DNA from: Pseudoxanthomonas winnipegensis
Lineage (GTDB): Bacteria > Pseudomonadota > Gammaproteobacteria > Xanthomonadales > Xanthomonadaceae
DNA: 64,000 nt
Assembly (NCBI RefSeq): GCF_004283755.1
Contig: NZ_SHMH01000009.1
Span: 186,001-250,000 of the forward strand
Direction: 5' to 3'
Shown here: one piece after another, positions 10,508-18,955 of the stretch
How the letters are laid out: every line of letters begins with the position of its first letter
How positions within the stretch are numbered: the stretch's first letter is position 1
Position numbers and translations under genes: made by a program
The notes under the pieces: model-generated
Database searches by the model: none
What the model saw: only the letters and a program-made list of their open reading frames with translations
Told to the model about the DNA's origin: nothing

Positions 10508-10855
10508 ATGCGGCGCGCGCGCGTGCTGACCCGCCACCGCGCGCCCGACCGCGTGCCGGTGCGCGTGGCCCGGGGCGAGCGCGCGATGCTGGGCGAGCAC
10601 GACCACGAGTGGCCCGACTTCGTCTGGGCCACCCTGGCCCAGGGCCTGGGCGGCTGGATGCCGGCCGACGTGTTCCGCATCGACGAGGCCGGCGCCACGG
10701 CCCAGCAGGACTACGACACGCGCGAACTCGACGCCGATCCAGGCGATGTGATCACGCTGGAACGCCAACACGCCGGCTGGTGGTGGGCGCACGATGCACA
10801 GGGACGCAGCGGCTGGATCCCAGACCGCGCCATCGAATTGATTCAAGAGAGTTGA
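10508..10855 (+). CDS. Small SH3-like domain protein within the 2-oxoacid dehydrogenase operon
   Basis: 115 residues. The ATG lies one base after the E1beta stop, and the stop lies two bases before the E2 ATG, so it is tightly coupled in the operon. Two SH3-like repeats can be recognised: residues about 13-60 (VPVRVARGERAML...WPDFVWATLAQGLGGWMP) and about 65-112 (DYDTRELDADPGDVITLE...GWWWAHDAQGRSGWIPDRAIE). The ALYDY-like opening, the W pair and the GWIP ending of the second are typical of variant SH3 domains. There is no signal peptide or membrane segment, so it is cytosolic. A structural or docking role for the complex is inference from position only. Confidence 0.85.
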   Translation: MRRARVLTRHRAPDRVPVRVARGERAMLGEHDHEWPDFVWATLAQGLGGWMPADVFRIDEAGATAQQDYDTRELDADPGDVITLERQHAGWWWAHDAQGRSGWIPDRAIELIQES

Positions 10856-10857
10856 CC

Positions 10858-12261
10858 ATGACCGAGAGCAAGACCTTCCACCTCCCCGACCTGGGCGAGG
10901 GCCTGCCCGATGCGACCATCGTGGAATGGTTCGTCAAGGAGGGCGACGTGGTGCGCCTGGACGAACCGCTGGTGTCGATGGAGACGGCCAAGGCCGTGGT
11001 CGAGGTGCCTTCGCCGGTGTCGGGCAAGGTGCTCAAGCTGGCCGGCGCCGCCGGCGAGGTGGTGGTGACCGGCGCGATGCTGGCCCAGTTCGAACCCGAT
11101 CCCAACCTGCCCCAGCGCGCCGAAGGCCAGGACACCGGCCATCACCACGGCCCGCCCAAGCCCGCCGCGCCTGCCGCGGCCGTCGGGCCCGCGCCGGCCC
11201 CCACGCCGACGCCCGCGGTGGAGAGCTTCGATCATGAGCGCGACGATGCCGGCACGGTGGTCGGCGCGATGCAGTCCTCCGACGCGGTGCAGGCCGAGGC
11301 CGCGGTCGCCGTGGGTGGCGTCAAGGCGATGCCGGCCGTGCGCGCGATGGCACGCAAGCTGGGCGTGGACCTGGCGCGCGTGCGCGCCACCGGCGCCGAG
11401 GGCGTGGTCACCATGGCCGACGTCAAGCAGGCCGCCGCCGATCCTTCGCTGTTGCTTTCCGCTCCCACCGCCAGAGGCACTGGAGGGGCGAGTGCGGCAG
11501 CCAGAGAGGGCGCTGCACGTCCCGAATCCGCTCCCCAGGGCGAGCAGGGCTCGGACCGTGCGCGCACCGCGCTGTCGGCCAGCGGCAAGCCGATGCGCAC
11601 CTCGCCCCCGGGCAGCGGCGCCAGCGGCCAGCCCGAGCCGCTCAAGGGCGTGCGTCGCAACATGGCCCGGGTCATGGCCGACGCGCACGCCAAGGTCGTG
11701 GCGACCACGCTCAACGACGACGCCGACATCCAGGCCTGGGCGCCGGGCCAGGACGTCACCGCGCGCCTGGTGCGCGGCCTGGTCGCCGCCTGCCGCGCGG
11801 TGCCGGCGATGAACGCCTGGTTCGACGGCGAGGCGCTGACCCGGACCCTGCATCCGCACGTGGACGTGGGCATCGCGGTGGACACCGACGATGGCCTGTT
11901 CGTGCCCGCCCTGCGCAATGCCGACATCCTGGACGCGCGCGGCGTGCGCGAAGGCGTCAACCGCCTGCGTACCCAGGTGCAGGAGCGCTCGATCCCGGCC
12001 AGCGAACTGACCGGCTACACCATCTCGCTGTCCAACTTCGGCATGTTCGCCGGCCGCTACGCCACCCCGATCGTGGTGCCGCCGTGCGTGGCCATCGTCG
12101 CGGCCGGGCGCGCGCGCTTCCAGATGACGCCGGTGATGGGCGGCTTCGAATCGCACAAGGTCATCCCGCTGTCGGTGACCTTCGACCACCGCGCCTGCAC
12201 CGGTGGCGAAGCCGCACGCTTCCTGCGCGCGCTGATCGACGATCTGGCGCTGGCGGACTGA
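10858..12261 (+). CDS. 2-oxoacid dehydrogenase E2 (lipoyl acyltransferase)
   Basis: 467 residues. One lipoyl domain (about 5-80; DLGEGLPDATIVEWFVKEGD) with the lipoylated lysine at 45 in METAKA. Then a Pro/Ala linker containing HHH, a peripheral-subunit-binding domain (about 157-193; AMPAVRAMARKLGVD...RVRATGAEGVV), a long Ala/Gly/Ser linker, and the acyltransferase core (about 260-465). The core keeps FGMFAGRYATPIVVPP and the active-site His in FDHRACTGGEAARFL. The usual HxxxDG motif reads HRACTG, with Thr in place of Asp. It forms the structural core of the complex, passing the acyl group to CoA. Last gene of the operon. Confidence 0.93.
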   Translation: MTESKTFHLPDLGEGLPDATIVEWFVKEGDVVRLDEPLVSMETAKAVVEVPSPVSGKVLKLAGAAGEVVVTGAMLAQFEPDPNLPQRAEGQDTGHHHGPPKPAAPAAAVGPAPAPTPTPAVESFDHERDDAGTVVGAMQSSDAVQAEAAVAVGGVKAMPAVRAMARKLGVDLARVRATGAEGVVTMADVKQAAADPSLLLSAPTARGTGGASAAAREGAARPESAPQGEQGSDRARTALSASGKPMRTSPPGSGASGQPEPLKGVRRNMARVMADAHAKVVATTLNDDADIQAWAPGQDVTARLVRGLVAACRAVPAMNAWFDGEALTRTLHPHVDVGIAVDTDDGLFVPALRNADILDARGVREGVNRLRTQVQERSIPASELTGYTISLSNFGMFAGRYATPIVVPPCVAIVAAGRARFQMTPVMGGFESHKVIPLSVTFDHRACTGGEAARFLRALIDDLALAD

Positions 12262-12281
12262 TCCGCGGCGCCAGGCGATAT

Positions 12282-12315
12282 CGCCCAGGCCGCGACGGGC
12301 GTCCTGGCCTGGGCG
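12282..12315 (+). terminator. Possible terminator hairpin of the dehydrogenase operon
   Basis: A 10-bp inverted repeat CGCCCAGGCC / GGCCTGGGCG with a 14-base loop begins 20 bases after the E2 stop. It has no T-tract, so function as an intrinsic terminator is uncertain. Confidence 0.35.
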
Positions 12316-12447
12316 CGCATGCACCTCAGCGGATGGACGATGGCGGCGGTGGCGCCTCAGAATGCCGCCACCGACCACGTGCAATGACGCCGGATGTCAT
12401 CAGGCCCGTCCTGTTCCATCCGCCCCTCAGGACGCCCCATCGTGAAC

Positions 12448-12882
12448 ATGAAGCTCAAGCTGGAATTCCCTCCGACGCCGGAATTCGCCGAACGGCACGC
12501 CGCCAACATCGTCGCTGCCACCAAGGACGTGGACGGGACCGTCCTGGATTACAGCCTGGACTCCTTGCACCACGTAGACCGCATCCTGCAGCGGATGCAC
12601 GACGACGGCCTGCCCGCCGACCGCATTCCCTCCACGCTGTTCCGCTTCGGCTGCTACATCGGCGAAGTCGCCCTACGCGAGCATCCTGCCGCCTGGGTCG
12701 ATCCGGCGCGCTTCGTGCCCGAATCCTCGCTGTCGTTCTTCCCTTTCATCGTGCTGCGCTTCCCGAACCAGGCCATCTGGGCGCCGATCAACCTGGCTTT
12801 CCAGAAAGTGGAGCTCGGCGAGCAGAAGAGCGTGCATTTCTCGTGCGTGGCGCAGCTGGATTCGGTGCTCAAACCGGCGTGA
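12448..12882 (+). CDS. Hypothetical protein (144 aa)
   Basis: Starts MKLKLEFPPTPEFAERHAAN; a GTG six bases earlier is an alternative. It contains LDYSLDSLHHVDRILQRMHD, LFRFGCYIGEVALREHPAAW and a mid-protein FPFIVLRFPNQ. There is no signal peptide or membrane span, so it is probably a soluble alpha/beta protein. The coding sequence is visibly less GC-rich than the dehydrogenase genes before it. I do not recognise the family with confidence, and no function is proposed. It stands alone between the E2 gene and a secreted protein gene. Confidence 0.75.
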   Translation: MKLKLEFPPTPEFAERHAANIVAATKDVDGTVLDYSLDSLHHVDRILQRMHDDGLPADRIPSTLFRFGCYIGEVALREHPAAWVDPARFVPESSLSFFPFIVLRFPNQAIWAPINLAFQKVELGEQKSVHFSCVAQLDSVLKPA

Positions 12883-13140
12883 GCTGATCACGAAACGTGC
12901 AGGCGCAGGCGGGATACATCCACCGATGGCCTGCTGCGACGCTGGCGAACGCTGAGAGGGACCCATCGCGCGCGGATGCGATCGCCCACAGAGATGCGGC
13001 CGCAAGTCCGTGACCTTCGCCGCATCGCCCATCCAACAATGCGCGCTGGCGGCCTTGGCCCCGGTCGGGGGCCGGGGATGGCGTTGCACGCGCGCGCCTG
13101 GCCCGGTCAGACTCGCCCCCTGCCTCTCACGGAAGATCCC

Positions 13141-13737
13141 ATGCAGCTTCGCGCACTCCTGCTCATCGCCTGCGGCGCCCTGGCCTGCGGCGGCGCCGCG
13201 GCCCAGTCCCAGGCCGACACTTCGCTGGCCGCGCTGTACCAGGCCGACCAGGCCGAACGCGGCCAAGTGCGGACCCTGACCGATCCAGTCGCGCTGAAAT
13301 CCGCCGCCAAGGCGATGGCCGAGCACGACGCACAACGCCGCGAACAAGTGCGCGCGATGATCCGGGCCGGCGCGCTGCGCAGCGTCGACGACTACCGCAT
13401 GGCCGCCACCATCTTCCAGCACGGCCTGACCGGCGAGGACTACGCCCTGGCGCACGCGCTGGCGATGCTGGGCAGCACTCTGGCGCCGGACGATGCGCAG
13501 CTGCGCTGGCTGGCCGCGGCCACGACCGATCGCTGGCTGCTCTCGCGGCAGTCCGAGCAGTGGTACGGCACCCAGCCCGTCTGCGATGCGCGCGCAACGC
13601 CGCCCACCTGCACGCTGGCGGTGCGCGAGGGCGCGGTCAGCGACCAGGAGCGCGCGGCCGCCGGCATCGCCCCGCTGGCCCAGCTGCGGGCGGAAAACGC
13701 CGCACGCGAACAGGCGCTGCGCAAGCGTCTGCCCTGA
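13141..13737 (+). CDS. Exported hypothetical protein (DUF6624-like)
   Basis: 198 residues. The ATG at 13141 has GGAAG about 8 bases upstream and opens a signal peptide (MQLRALLLIACGALACGG, cleavage likely after AAAQ). The mature part contains YRMAATIFQHGLTGEDYALAHALA and a late RWLLSRQSEQWYGTQ. That run, an HG pair followed by ALAHALA, then a DRW...QWYGTQ segment, resembles DUF6624 proteins, but I hold that loosely. Two Cys (CDARATPPTC) could form a disulphide. Periplasmic location is inferred. Role unknown. Confidence 0.75.
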   Translation: MQLRALLLIACGALACGGAAAQSQADTSLAALYQADQAERGQVRTLTDPVALKSAAKAMAEHDAQRREQVRAMIRAGALRSVDDYRMAATIFQHGLTGEDYALAHALAMLGSTLAPDDAQLRWLAAATTDRWLLSRQSEQWYGTQPVCDARATPPTCTLAVREGAVSDQERAAAGIAPLAQLRAENAAREQALRKRLP

Positions 13738-14058
13738 TCTTCTTCGTACAGATGCAAGCGGCAGCCGTGGGCTGAAACTCACCTGTGCGCCTGCCGCAAC
13801 CGTCGGCCGGACCGCTTGGCGCGTGTTAAGACCCAAAGGCAAAGGGCACAGGCCCCAAGAACCCGTCGTTCCCGCGAAAGCGGGAACCCATGGACGTTAG
13901 CACTTCGCATCAAATCCGCTGGGCTCCAGCTCTCGCGGAGAGCGCCGGTAGGCGCGTAACGATCGACTCCAGGTGCGAGGCACCCAAGCAGCATGCGCCA
14001 CAGCGCTCACCGCGCCTCGCAGCCTCTCCCCGCAACCAGCGCTCGCCGTCAGGCGACC
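13738..14058. other. Gene-free stretch with a palindromic element
   Basis: About 320 bases between convergent genes. The only structure I see is the palindromic repeat at 13864-13896 and a degenerate partner (CTCTCGCGGAGAG near 13935). No open frame here has credible coding character. Confidence 0.6.
13864..13896. repeat. REP-like palindrome, copy 1
   Basis: CGTCGTTCCCGCGAAAGCGGGAA followed by CCCATGGACG. The core TTCCCGC-GAAA-GCGGGAA is a 7-bp stem. The same core and CCATGGACG flank recur at 22970-23054 and, in part, at 34413-34497. Confidence 0.8.
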
Positions 14059-14403
14059 TCAGTCGCCGTCGTACAGATCCTCACCCGCATCCGCGGCAGC
14101 CGCACCATCGCGCCCACGCGGCCGTGCATTGCGGTTGCCCGGCTTGCGCAGCAGTTCGACATAGAACTGCACGGCGCCGGCAGCGACATGCTGGTCGATG
14201 GCGCGGATGAGTTCGGTCAGCGGCAGCGGCTGCGCGCCCGCCTCGTCCTGGCCGAAGCGCGCATCGAAGTCCCAGATGTCCGCGCCGGCCGGCAAGGGCT
14301 TGCGGCGCTCGCGCTTGAGGTACTTGCGGATGTCGTGCTTGGCCGCCTCCAGCAGGCGCTCGGGATGCCGGCCTTCGATATCCAGGTGGTAGGTCTTGCG
14401 CAT
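14059..14403 (-). CDS. DUF6172 family protein
   Basis: 114 residues starting MRKTYHLDIEGRHPERLLEA, the usual opening of DUF6172. It continues with AKHDIRKYLKRERRKPLPAG and WDFDARFG, the conserved centre. The tail is Arg/Gly/Ala/Asp-rich and variable. Small basic cytosolic protein of unknown role. The longer frame upstream (to 14532) is rejected because family similarity begins at this ATG. It is divergent from the SDR gene. Confidence 0.85.
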   Translation of the reverse strand: MRKTYHLDIEGRHPERLLEAAKHDIRKYLKRERRKPLPAGADIWDFDARFGQDEAGAQPLPLTELIRAIDQHVAAGAVQFYVELLRKPGNRNARPRGRDGAAAADAGEDLYDGD

Positions 14404-14538
14404 GGCGTGGTCCACGGGAGGGCCGGGCATTGTGAGGCCACCATGGGCCATTGCGCGAATGCCGCGCTTCATCGCCACCGCCCCGGCGCTCACCGGCACA
14501 GGCGCATCATGGGCGTTTTCGAACAGGAGCACGAGGCG

Positions 14539-15297
14539 ATGAACACTTCAAGCCTGCAGGGTCTGCGCGTGCTGGTGGCCGGCGGCAGCCGCGGCATCGG
14601 CCTGGCCATCGCGCAGGGCTGCGCCGCGGCCGGCGCCCAGCTGTCGATCTGCGCGCGCGGCCAGGCGCCGCTGCAGGCCGCGGTGGCCGATCTCTCCCGG
14701 CATGACCTGGCCGTGCACGCCCTGCCCTGCGACCTGTCCGATCCCGCGCAGATCGCGGCCTGGATCGAGGCCGCGGCCGGCGCGCTCGGCGGCATCGACG
14801 TGTTGATCAACAACGCCTCCGGCTACGGCCACGGCAGCGACGACGCCAGCTGGCAGGCCGGCTTCGACGTCGACTTGATGTCCGCCGTGCGCAGCACGCG
14901 ACTGGCCCTGCCGCATCTGCGCCGCAGCGCCTCCCCGAGCATCCTCAACATCTCCTCGATCAACGGCCAGGTGCCCACGCCGCGTGCGGCCGCCTACTCC
15001 ACCGCCAAGGCGGCGCTGAACTACTACACGCTGACCCTGGCCACCGAACTGGCGCGCGAAAAGATCCGCGTCAACGCCATCGCGCCGGGCTCCATCGAAT
15101 TCCCCGGCGGCCTGTGGGAGCAGCGCCGCACCCAGGATCCGGCGCTATACGCGCGCATCCGCGAGCGCATCCCGTTCGGCGAATTCGGTGCGGTGGAGGA
15201 CATCGCCAACGCCGCCGTCTTCCTGGCCTCGCCCGCGGCGCGCTGGATCACAGGCCAGATCTTGTCCGTCGATGGCGGCCAGTCGCTCGGCGCTTAG
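14539..15297 (+). CDS. Short-chain dehydrogenase/reductase (SDR)
   Basis: 252 residues from the ATG at 14539, with AGGAG 10-15 bases upstream. Classical SDR: the TGxxxGIG cofactor motif reads GGSRGIGLAIAQG (residues about 13-25), followed by NNASG, the catalytic Ser in ISSINGQ, the YSTAK active-site Tyr/Lys pair, and the C-terminal ITGQILSVDGGQSLGA. It is probably an NAD(P)-dependent oxidoreductase of the FabG-like group; the substrate is unknown. The N-terminal half of the long upstream frame is not coding. Confidence 0.9.
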   Translation: MNTSSLQGLRVLVAGGSRGIGLAIAQGCAAAGAQLSICARGQAPLQAAVADLSRHDLAVHALPCDLSDPAQIAAWIEAAAGALGGIDVLINNASGYGHGSDDASWQAGFDVDLMSAVRSTRLALPHLRRSASPSILNISSINGQVPTPRAAAYSTAKAALNYYTLTLATELAREKIRVNAIAPGSIEFPGGLWEQRRTQDPALYARIRERIPFGEFGAVEDIANAAVFLASPAARWITGQILSVDGGQSLGA

Positions 15298-15307
15298 CTA
15301 CGCGTAC

Positions 15308-15664
15308 TTATCCTTCGATCGCGCGGACGACCGCGATCAGCAACAGTCCCGCGCCTGTGATCGACAACAGTCGCGAGGCCAAGGGCATGCGCGGCACCAG
15401 GCCCTGTGCGAAGGCTTCATGAATCTGCCCCAGGCGCTTGTTCAACAGCCCCCGCCGTCGATCTAGTGGGCGCTCGATCCAAAGCGACGCGGCGAAGCAC
15501 GCCAGCGCAGCGGCCTGCAGCGCGCCGGTGGTCCGTACGCCCAATATGCCCAGCACCATCAATGTCCCGACCACCGCGATGGCCATCCAGAAGGCCGCCA
15601 CATCGGAACCGCGCGCCAGACCCCACCGCGCGCGCCAACCTGTCATCTGCCTGCGCTTGGCCAT
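15308..15664 (-). CDS. Small integral membrane protein (118 aa)
   Basis: The ATG at 15664 follows AGGGAA; a TTG 24 bases upstream is less likely. After a basic N-terminus (MAKRRQMTGWRARWG) come three hydrophobic stretches at about 22-44, 46-60 and 95-115, separated by a basic loop (ERPLDRRRGLLNKRL). The topology suggests an inner-membrane protein. I do not recognise a family. It is convergent with the SDR gene, 10 bases apart. Confidence 0.6.
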   Translation of the reverse strand: MAKRRQMTGWRARWGLARGSDVAAFWMAIAVVGTLMVLGILGVRTTGALQAAALACFAASLWIERPLDRRRGLLNKRLGQIHEAFAQGLVPRMPLASRLLSITGAGLLLIAVVRAIEG

Positions 15665-15749
15665 CCTTGAGTTCCCTTGATCCGACAAGGCTCGATCCTG
15701 CCCACATGAAGTCGCCGCCAGGTGTCACTGCCACCACGGATTGCAACAC

Positions 15750-16691
15750 TCACCGCCGCTCCCGATCCAACCAGCAGGCCAGCCCCTGCGCATTGAGCTC
15801 GATGTCCATCGCCAGCGCGCGTTCGATCTGCGCATCCTCGAGCGGCACCTGCGCCGCGCGGGCGCGCTGCAGGTACAGCGTCGACAGGGCCTCGAGCAGC
15901 TTCGCGTGGCGGTCCGGCTTGCCATCGGCGTCGCGGCCCAGGGCCTCCATCGCATTGATCTGCTCGTACAGATCCTGCGCCAGCTTCTCGACCTCGGCGT
16001 AGCTGGAGCCGACGCGGTCGTAGTGGGTCAGATACATGCCCTGCGGCTCATAGGCGAGCATCCGCGCGATCGACTGCTTGAGCGCTTCGGGCTCGAACTG
16101 CACCGGCGAACTGGTCGGCAGGATGAAGGGCCCCTGCGGGCCGTCCAGCTCGCGATAGGACAGGCCGAAGGTGTCGCCGGTGAACCAGCACGCACTGCGC
16201 GCGTCCCAGACGCAGTAGTGATGCCGGGCGTGACCCGGCGTATCCAGGCACAGCAGCGGGCGGCCGTTGTGGTCGACCACATGGCCGTCTTCGGCCACCA
16301 CCACACGCGTCTCCGGCACCGGCTGCACCTGGCCGTAGCTGCGCTCGATCTCCTCGACGCCGTACACCGCGGTGGCGCCGGCGATGATGCGCGAGGGATC
16401 GATCAGGTGCGGCGCCGCGCGCGGATGCGCGACGACCCGGGCGTTGGGCAGATGCTGCAGCAGCAGGCCGGCGCCGCCGGCGTGGTCCAGATGGATGTGC
16501 GTGACCAGCAGCCAGTCGATGTCGGCCGGCGTCAGCCCGGCCCGCGCGATCGCCTGCAGCAGCAGCGGCACCGAATGGTTGGTGCCGCAATCGACGAACG
16601 CGCCGCGCCCGTGTTCGACGATGAGATAGCACGCGTCGAAGTGGTCGCGCTGGAAGGCAGTGTCGACCGTGTGGATGCCGTGCTGGCTCAT
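15750..16691 (-). CDS. MBL-fold metallo-hydrolase
   Basis: 313 residues from MSQHGIHTVD. The metallo-beta-lactamase zinc motif is intact as THIHLDHAGG (HxHxDH), followed by VAHPRAAPHL, the second-His segment DTPGHARHHYCVWD, and the Asp of FTGDTFGLSY, then THYDRVG. This is a hydrolase of the glyoxalase II-like superfamily with a C-terminal helical extension (about 215-313). Substrate unknown. It lies 96 bases downstream of trpS on the same strand and may be cotranscribed. Confidence 0.9.
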   Translation of the reverse strand: MSQHGIHTVDTAFQRDHFDACYLIVEHGRGAFVDCGTNHSVPLLLQAIARAGLTPADIDWLLVTHIHLDHAGGAGLLLQHLPNARVVAHPRAAPHLIDPSRIIAGATAVYGVEEIERSYGQVQPVPETRVVVAEDGHVVDHNGRPLLCLDTPGHARHHYCVWDARSACWFTGDTFGLSYRELDGPQGPFILPTSSPVQFEPEALKQSIARMLAYEPQGMYLTHYDRVGSSYAEVEKLAQDLYEQINAMEALGRDADGKPDRHAKLLEALSTLYLQRARAAQVPLEDAQIERALAMDIELNAQGLACWLDRERR

Positions 16692-16787
16692 GGCGTGCGC
16701 GCCGTATCGAGAAGGATGCGGCGATTCTAGGCAGCGCCCCGTGCACGCACGATGCGGCCTTGGTCGCAAGGTCCCAGAAAGCGCGCG

Positions 16788-18086
16788 CTAGGCCTGCGCC
16801 GCGGCCTCGCGCAGCGCGGCCAGCGCGGCCAGTACTTCGTCGGCGGGAACGCGCAGCTCGACATCGGCCGCCGGCAGCGCATCGGCGGAGCTCGCCTCCT
16901 TCATCGCCGCCACGCGCAGCCCCGCATCGCGCGGCGCGTCGAAGCCGCGGCTCTGCACAAGGACCTGGCCCTGCGCATCGGAGAGCTTGAAGTAGAACTT
17001 GCCGTCGGCCTCGCGGTACTGCTTGAACACCGGCAAGGACGCCTTCGGCGCCGCCTGCGCCTGCACCGTGCTCACCGAGGACAGGTCGCGCAGCCCGATC
17101 GCATCGCGCAGTTCGCCCAGGAACGGCGTGGCGTACTTCGCCCGCAGCCGCTGCGCGCCGTCGCGCAGGACCTCCTCGATGCGCGCCGGCTTGGCGATCA
17201 GCGTCTCGTAGCGCTCGCGCAGCGGCGCGACCTCGCGCTCGACGCGCTCGAACAGGCGCTGCTTGGCATCGCCCCAGCCGATCCCCTCGGCATAGGCCTG
17301 GGCGAAATCGGCCGTTTCCTCGGCCGAGGCGAAGGCCTGGTAGAGCTGGAACAGCGGCGAGCCCTCGGTGTCCTTGGCCTCGCCCGGCGCGCGCGAGTCG
17401 GTGAGGATGGAGAAGATCAGCTTCTTCAGCTCCGCCGGCGGCGCGAACAGCGGGATCGTGTTGCCGTAGCTCTTGCTCATCTTGCGTCCATCCAGGCCGG
17501 GCAAGGTGGCCACGTGGTAATCGATCAGCGCCTCGGGCAGGGTGAAGTACTCGCGGCCATAGACGTGGTTGAAGCGCTGGCCGAAATCGCGCGCCATCTC
17601 GATGTGCTGGATCTGGTCGCGCCCCACCGGCACCTGGTGCGCGTTGAACAGCAGGATGTCGGCGGCCATCAGCACCGGGTACATGAACAGGCCCGCGGTC
17701 ACGCCCGCATCCGGGTCCTCGCCGTCGGCCACGTTCTTGTCCACCGCCGCCTTGTAGGCATGGGCGCGGTTGAGGATGCCCTTGCCGGCCACGCAGGTCA
17801 GGAACCAGGTCAGCTCGGAGATCTCGGGGATGTCGCTCTGCCGGTAGAACCACACCTTGTCCGGCTCCAGCCCGGCGGCCAGCCAGGTCGCGGCGATCTC
17901 CAGCGTCGAGCGCTGCGTGCGCGCCGGGTCCTGCGCCTTGATCAGGCTGTGCAGGTCGGCCAGGAAGTAGAAGCTCTCCGTGTCGGCGGCGCGGCTGGCG
18001 GCGATGGCCGGGCGGACCGCGCCCACGTAGTTGCCCAGGTGGGGCGTGCCGGAAGTGGTGATGCCGGTCAGGACGCGGGTGCTCAT
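16788..18086 (-). CDS. trpS: Tryptophan-tRNA ligase with C-terminal extension
   Basis: Cytosolic class I aminoacyl-tRNA synthetase charging tRNA-Trp. 432 residues from MSTRVLTGIT; the HIGH-like motif is TSGTPHLGNY (11-20) and KMSKS is at 202-206. The catalytic and anticodon-binding parts end near residue 335, the length of ordinary bacterial TrpS (about 330-340). The remaining 90 or so residues form an extra domain: VFKQYREADGKFYFKLSDAQ...QSRGFD (353-397) resembles the DUF1508/YegP fold, followed by a PADEVLAALAAL helix. The longer upstream frame is noncoding. Confidence 0.95.
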   Translation of the reverse strand: MSTRVLTGITTSGTPHLGNYVGAVRPAIAASRAADTESFYFLADLHSLIKAQDPARTQRSTLEIAATWLAAGLEPDKVWFYRQSDIPEISELTWFLTCVAGKGILNRAHAYKAAVDKNVADGEDPDAGVTAGLFMYPVLMAADILLFNAHQVPVGRDQIQHIEMARDFGQRFNHVYGREYFTLPEALIDYHVATLPGLDGRKMSKSYGNTIPLFAPPAELKKLIFSILTDSRAPGEAKDTEGSPLFQLYQAFASAEETADFAQAYAEGIGWGDAKQRLFERVEREVAPLRERYETLIAKPARIEEVLRDGAQRLRAKYATPFLGELRDAIGLRDLSSVSTVQAQAAPKASLPVFKQYREADGKFYFKLSDAQGQVLVQSRGFDAPRDAGLRVAAMKEASSADALPAADVELRVPADEVLAALAALREAAAQA

Positions 18087-18194
18087 GCGAAGGCGATGCG
18101 GTGGCAAGCGGGCCGTCCAGTTTACCCGCCCGCGGCCACTGCCCGGCCCAAGCGGCGGCCTGCCCGTCGCACGTGCCAACACGGCCGCAAACGA

Positions 18195-18219
18195 CAACGG
18201 GCCCGCGAGGGGCCCGTTG
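18195..18219 (-). terminator. Terminator hairpin of the CsbD gene
   Basis: A perfect 10-bp stem CAACGGGCCC / GGGCCCGTTG with a 5-base loop, 27 bases past the csbD-type stop. Only a weak T-rich tail (TCGTTT) follows on the minus strand. Confidence 0.65.
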
Positions 18220-18245
18220 CCTGATCACGCTGCGCCTGCGAAAGA

Positions 18246-18455
18246 TCAGTGGCGCTCGTCCAGCGAACGCTCGAAGGCGTTCACTTCCTTCTGCGCGCGG
18301 TCGCGGTCCCAGCCGTAGCGCTCCTGCAGCTTGCCGGCCAGGTACTCGGCGTTGCCCTCGGCCACGTCGAACACGTCGTCGGTCAGGTCGCCCCACTTGG
18401 CCTGGGCCTTGCCTTTGAGCTGCTTCCAGTTGCCGGCGATGATGTCCTTGTTCAT
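18246..18455 (-). CDS. CsbD-family stress protein
   Basis: 69 residues, the full family length. [27 protein letters not shown] matches the CsbD consensus, followed by a second repeat unit [18 protein letters not shown]. These are small hydrophilic, probably poorly folded proteins commonly induced by general stress. It has its own terminator, and an entericidin gene lies upstream on the same strand. Confidence 0.92.
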   Translation of the reverse strand: MNKDIIAGNWKQLKGKAQAKWGDLTDDVFDVAEGNAEYLAGKLQERYGWDRDRAQKEVNAFERSLDERH

Positions 18456-18594
18456 GCGTTCACCTCATGGTTTCAACACGGCGGATCGATGCCGTGCGGG
18501 CAGCCTGCCCGGCCGCGTGTTGCGCGCGCATGAGCCGCGCGTGGAGGGGTCGTTAGCCCACCGCGCCTGTCGCACCTGTCACCGGCGCGCACAA

Positions 18595-18625
18595 ACAAAG
18601 AAGCCGGCTTGCGCCGGCTTCTTCG
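18595..18625 (-). terminator. Rho-independent terminator of the entericidin gene
   Basis: On the minus strand GAAGCCGGC-GCAA-GCCGGCTTC forms a 9-bp stem followed by TTTGTTTGT, 28 bases beyond the stop. Confidence 0.9.
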
Positions 18626-18652
18626 TTGAATCGTTTGAACGCTGCAGCGGGA

Positions 18653-18808
18653 TTACTTGGTCCCGGTGCCGCCGGTCTTGTCGGCGGAATCTTCCATCTT
18701 GCTGCCGACCTTCTGGACGTCCTTGCCGGCGCCCTTGACGGTGTTGCAGGCAGCCAGCGAACCGGCGAAGAAAACGGACAGCACCAGCAGGCAGATCGTG
18801 CGCTTCAT
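18653..18808 (-). CDS. Entericidin A/B-family lipoprotein
   Basis: 51 residues. MKRTICLLVLSVFFAGSLAAC is a lipoprotein signal peptide with the lipidated Cys at 21, followed by NTVKGAGKDVQKVGSKMEDS, the entericidin pattern. These tiny envelope lipoproteins are often tied to stress or stationary phase; in E. coli the ecnAB pair acts as toxin and antidote, but here only one copy is seen. The longer upstream frame is noncoding. A strong terminator follows. Confidence 0.92.
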   Translation of the reverse strand: MKRTICLLVLSVFFAGSLAACNTVKGAGKDVQKVGSKMEDSADKTGGTGTK

Positions 18809-18955
18809 TGGGAATTCTCCGAAGTTGGTTTCCCGGCTTTCCCCTTTGGAAAACCTTGATGTGAAGGCTGCCGAGCGCCTCGTCGAAACTGCGTGAACAC
18901 GCTGAACAGCGGTCAGCTTCGGTTGCACAAGGCGCCCGTTCGGCCTTGCGGGAGA

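Noticed and set aside
16048-18396. 782-codon minus-strand frame running across trpS and CsbD
   Set aside because: Out-of-frame shadow; the trpS and MBL frames explain the region.
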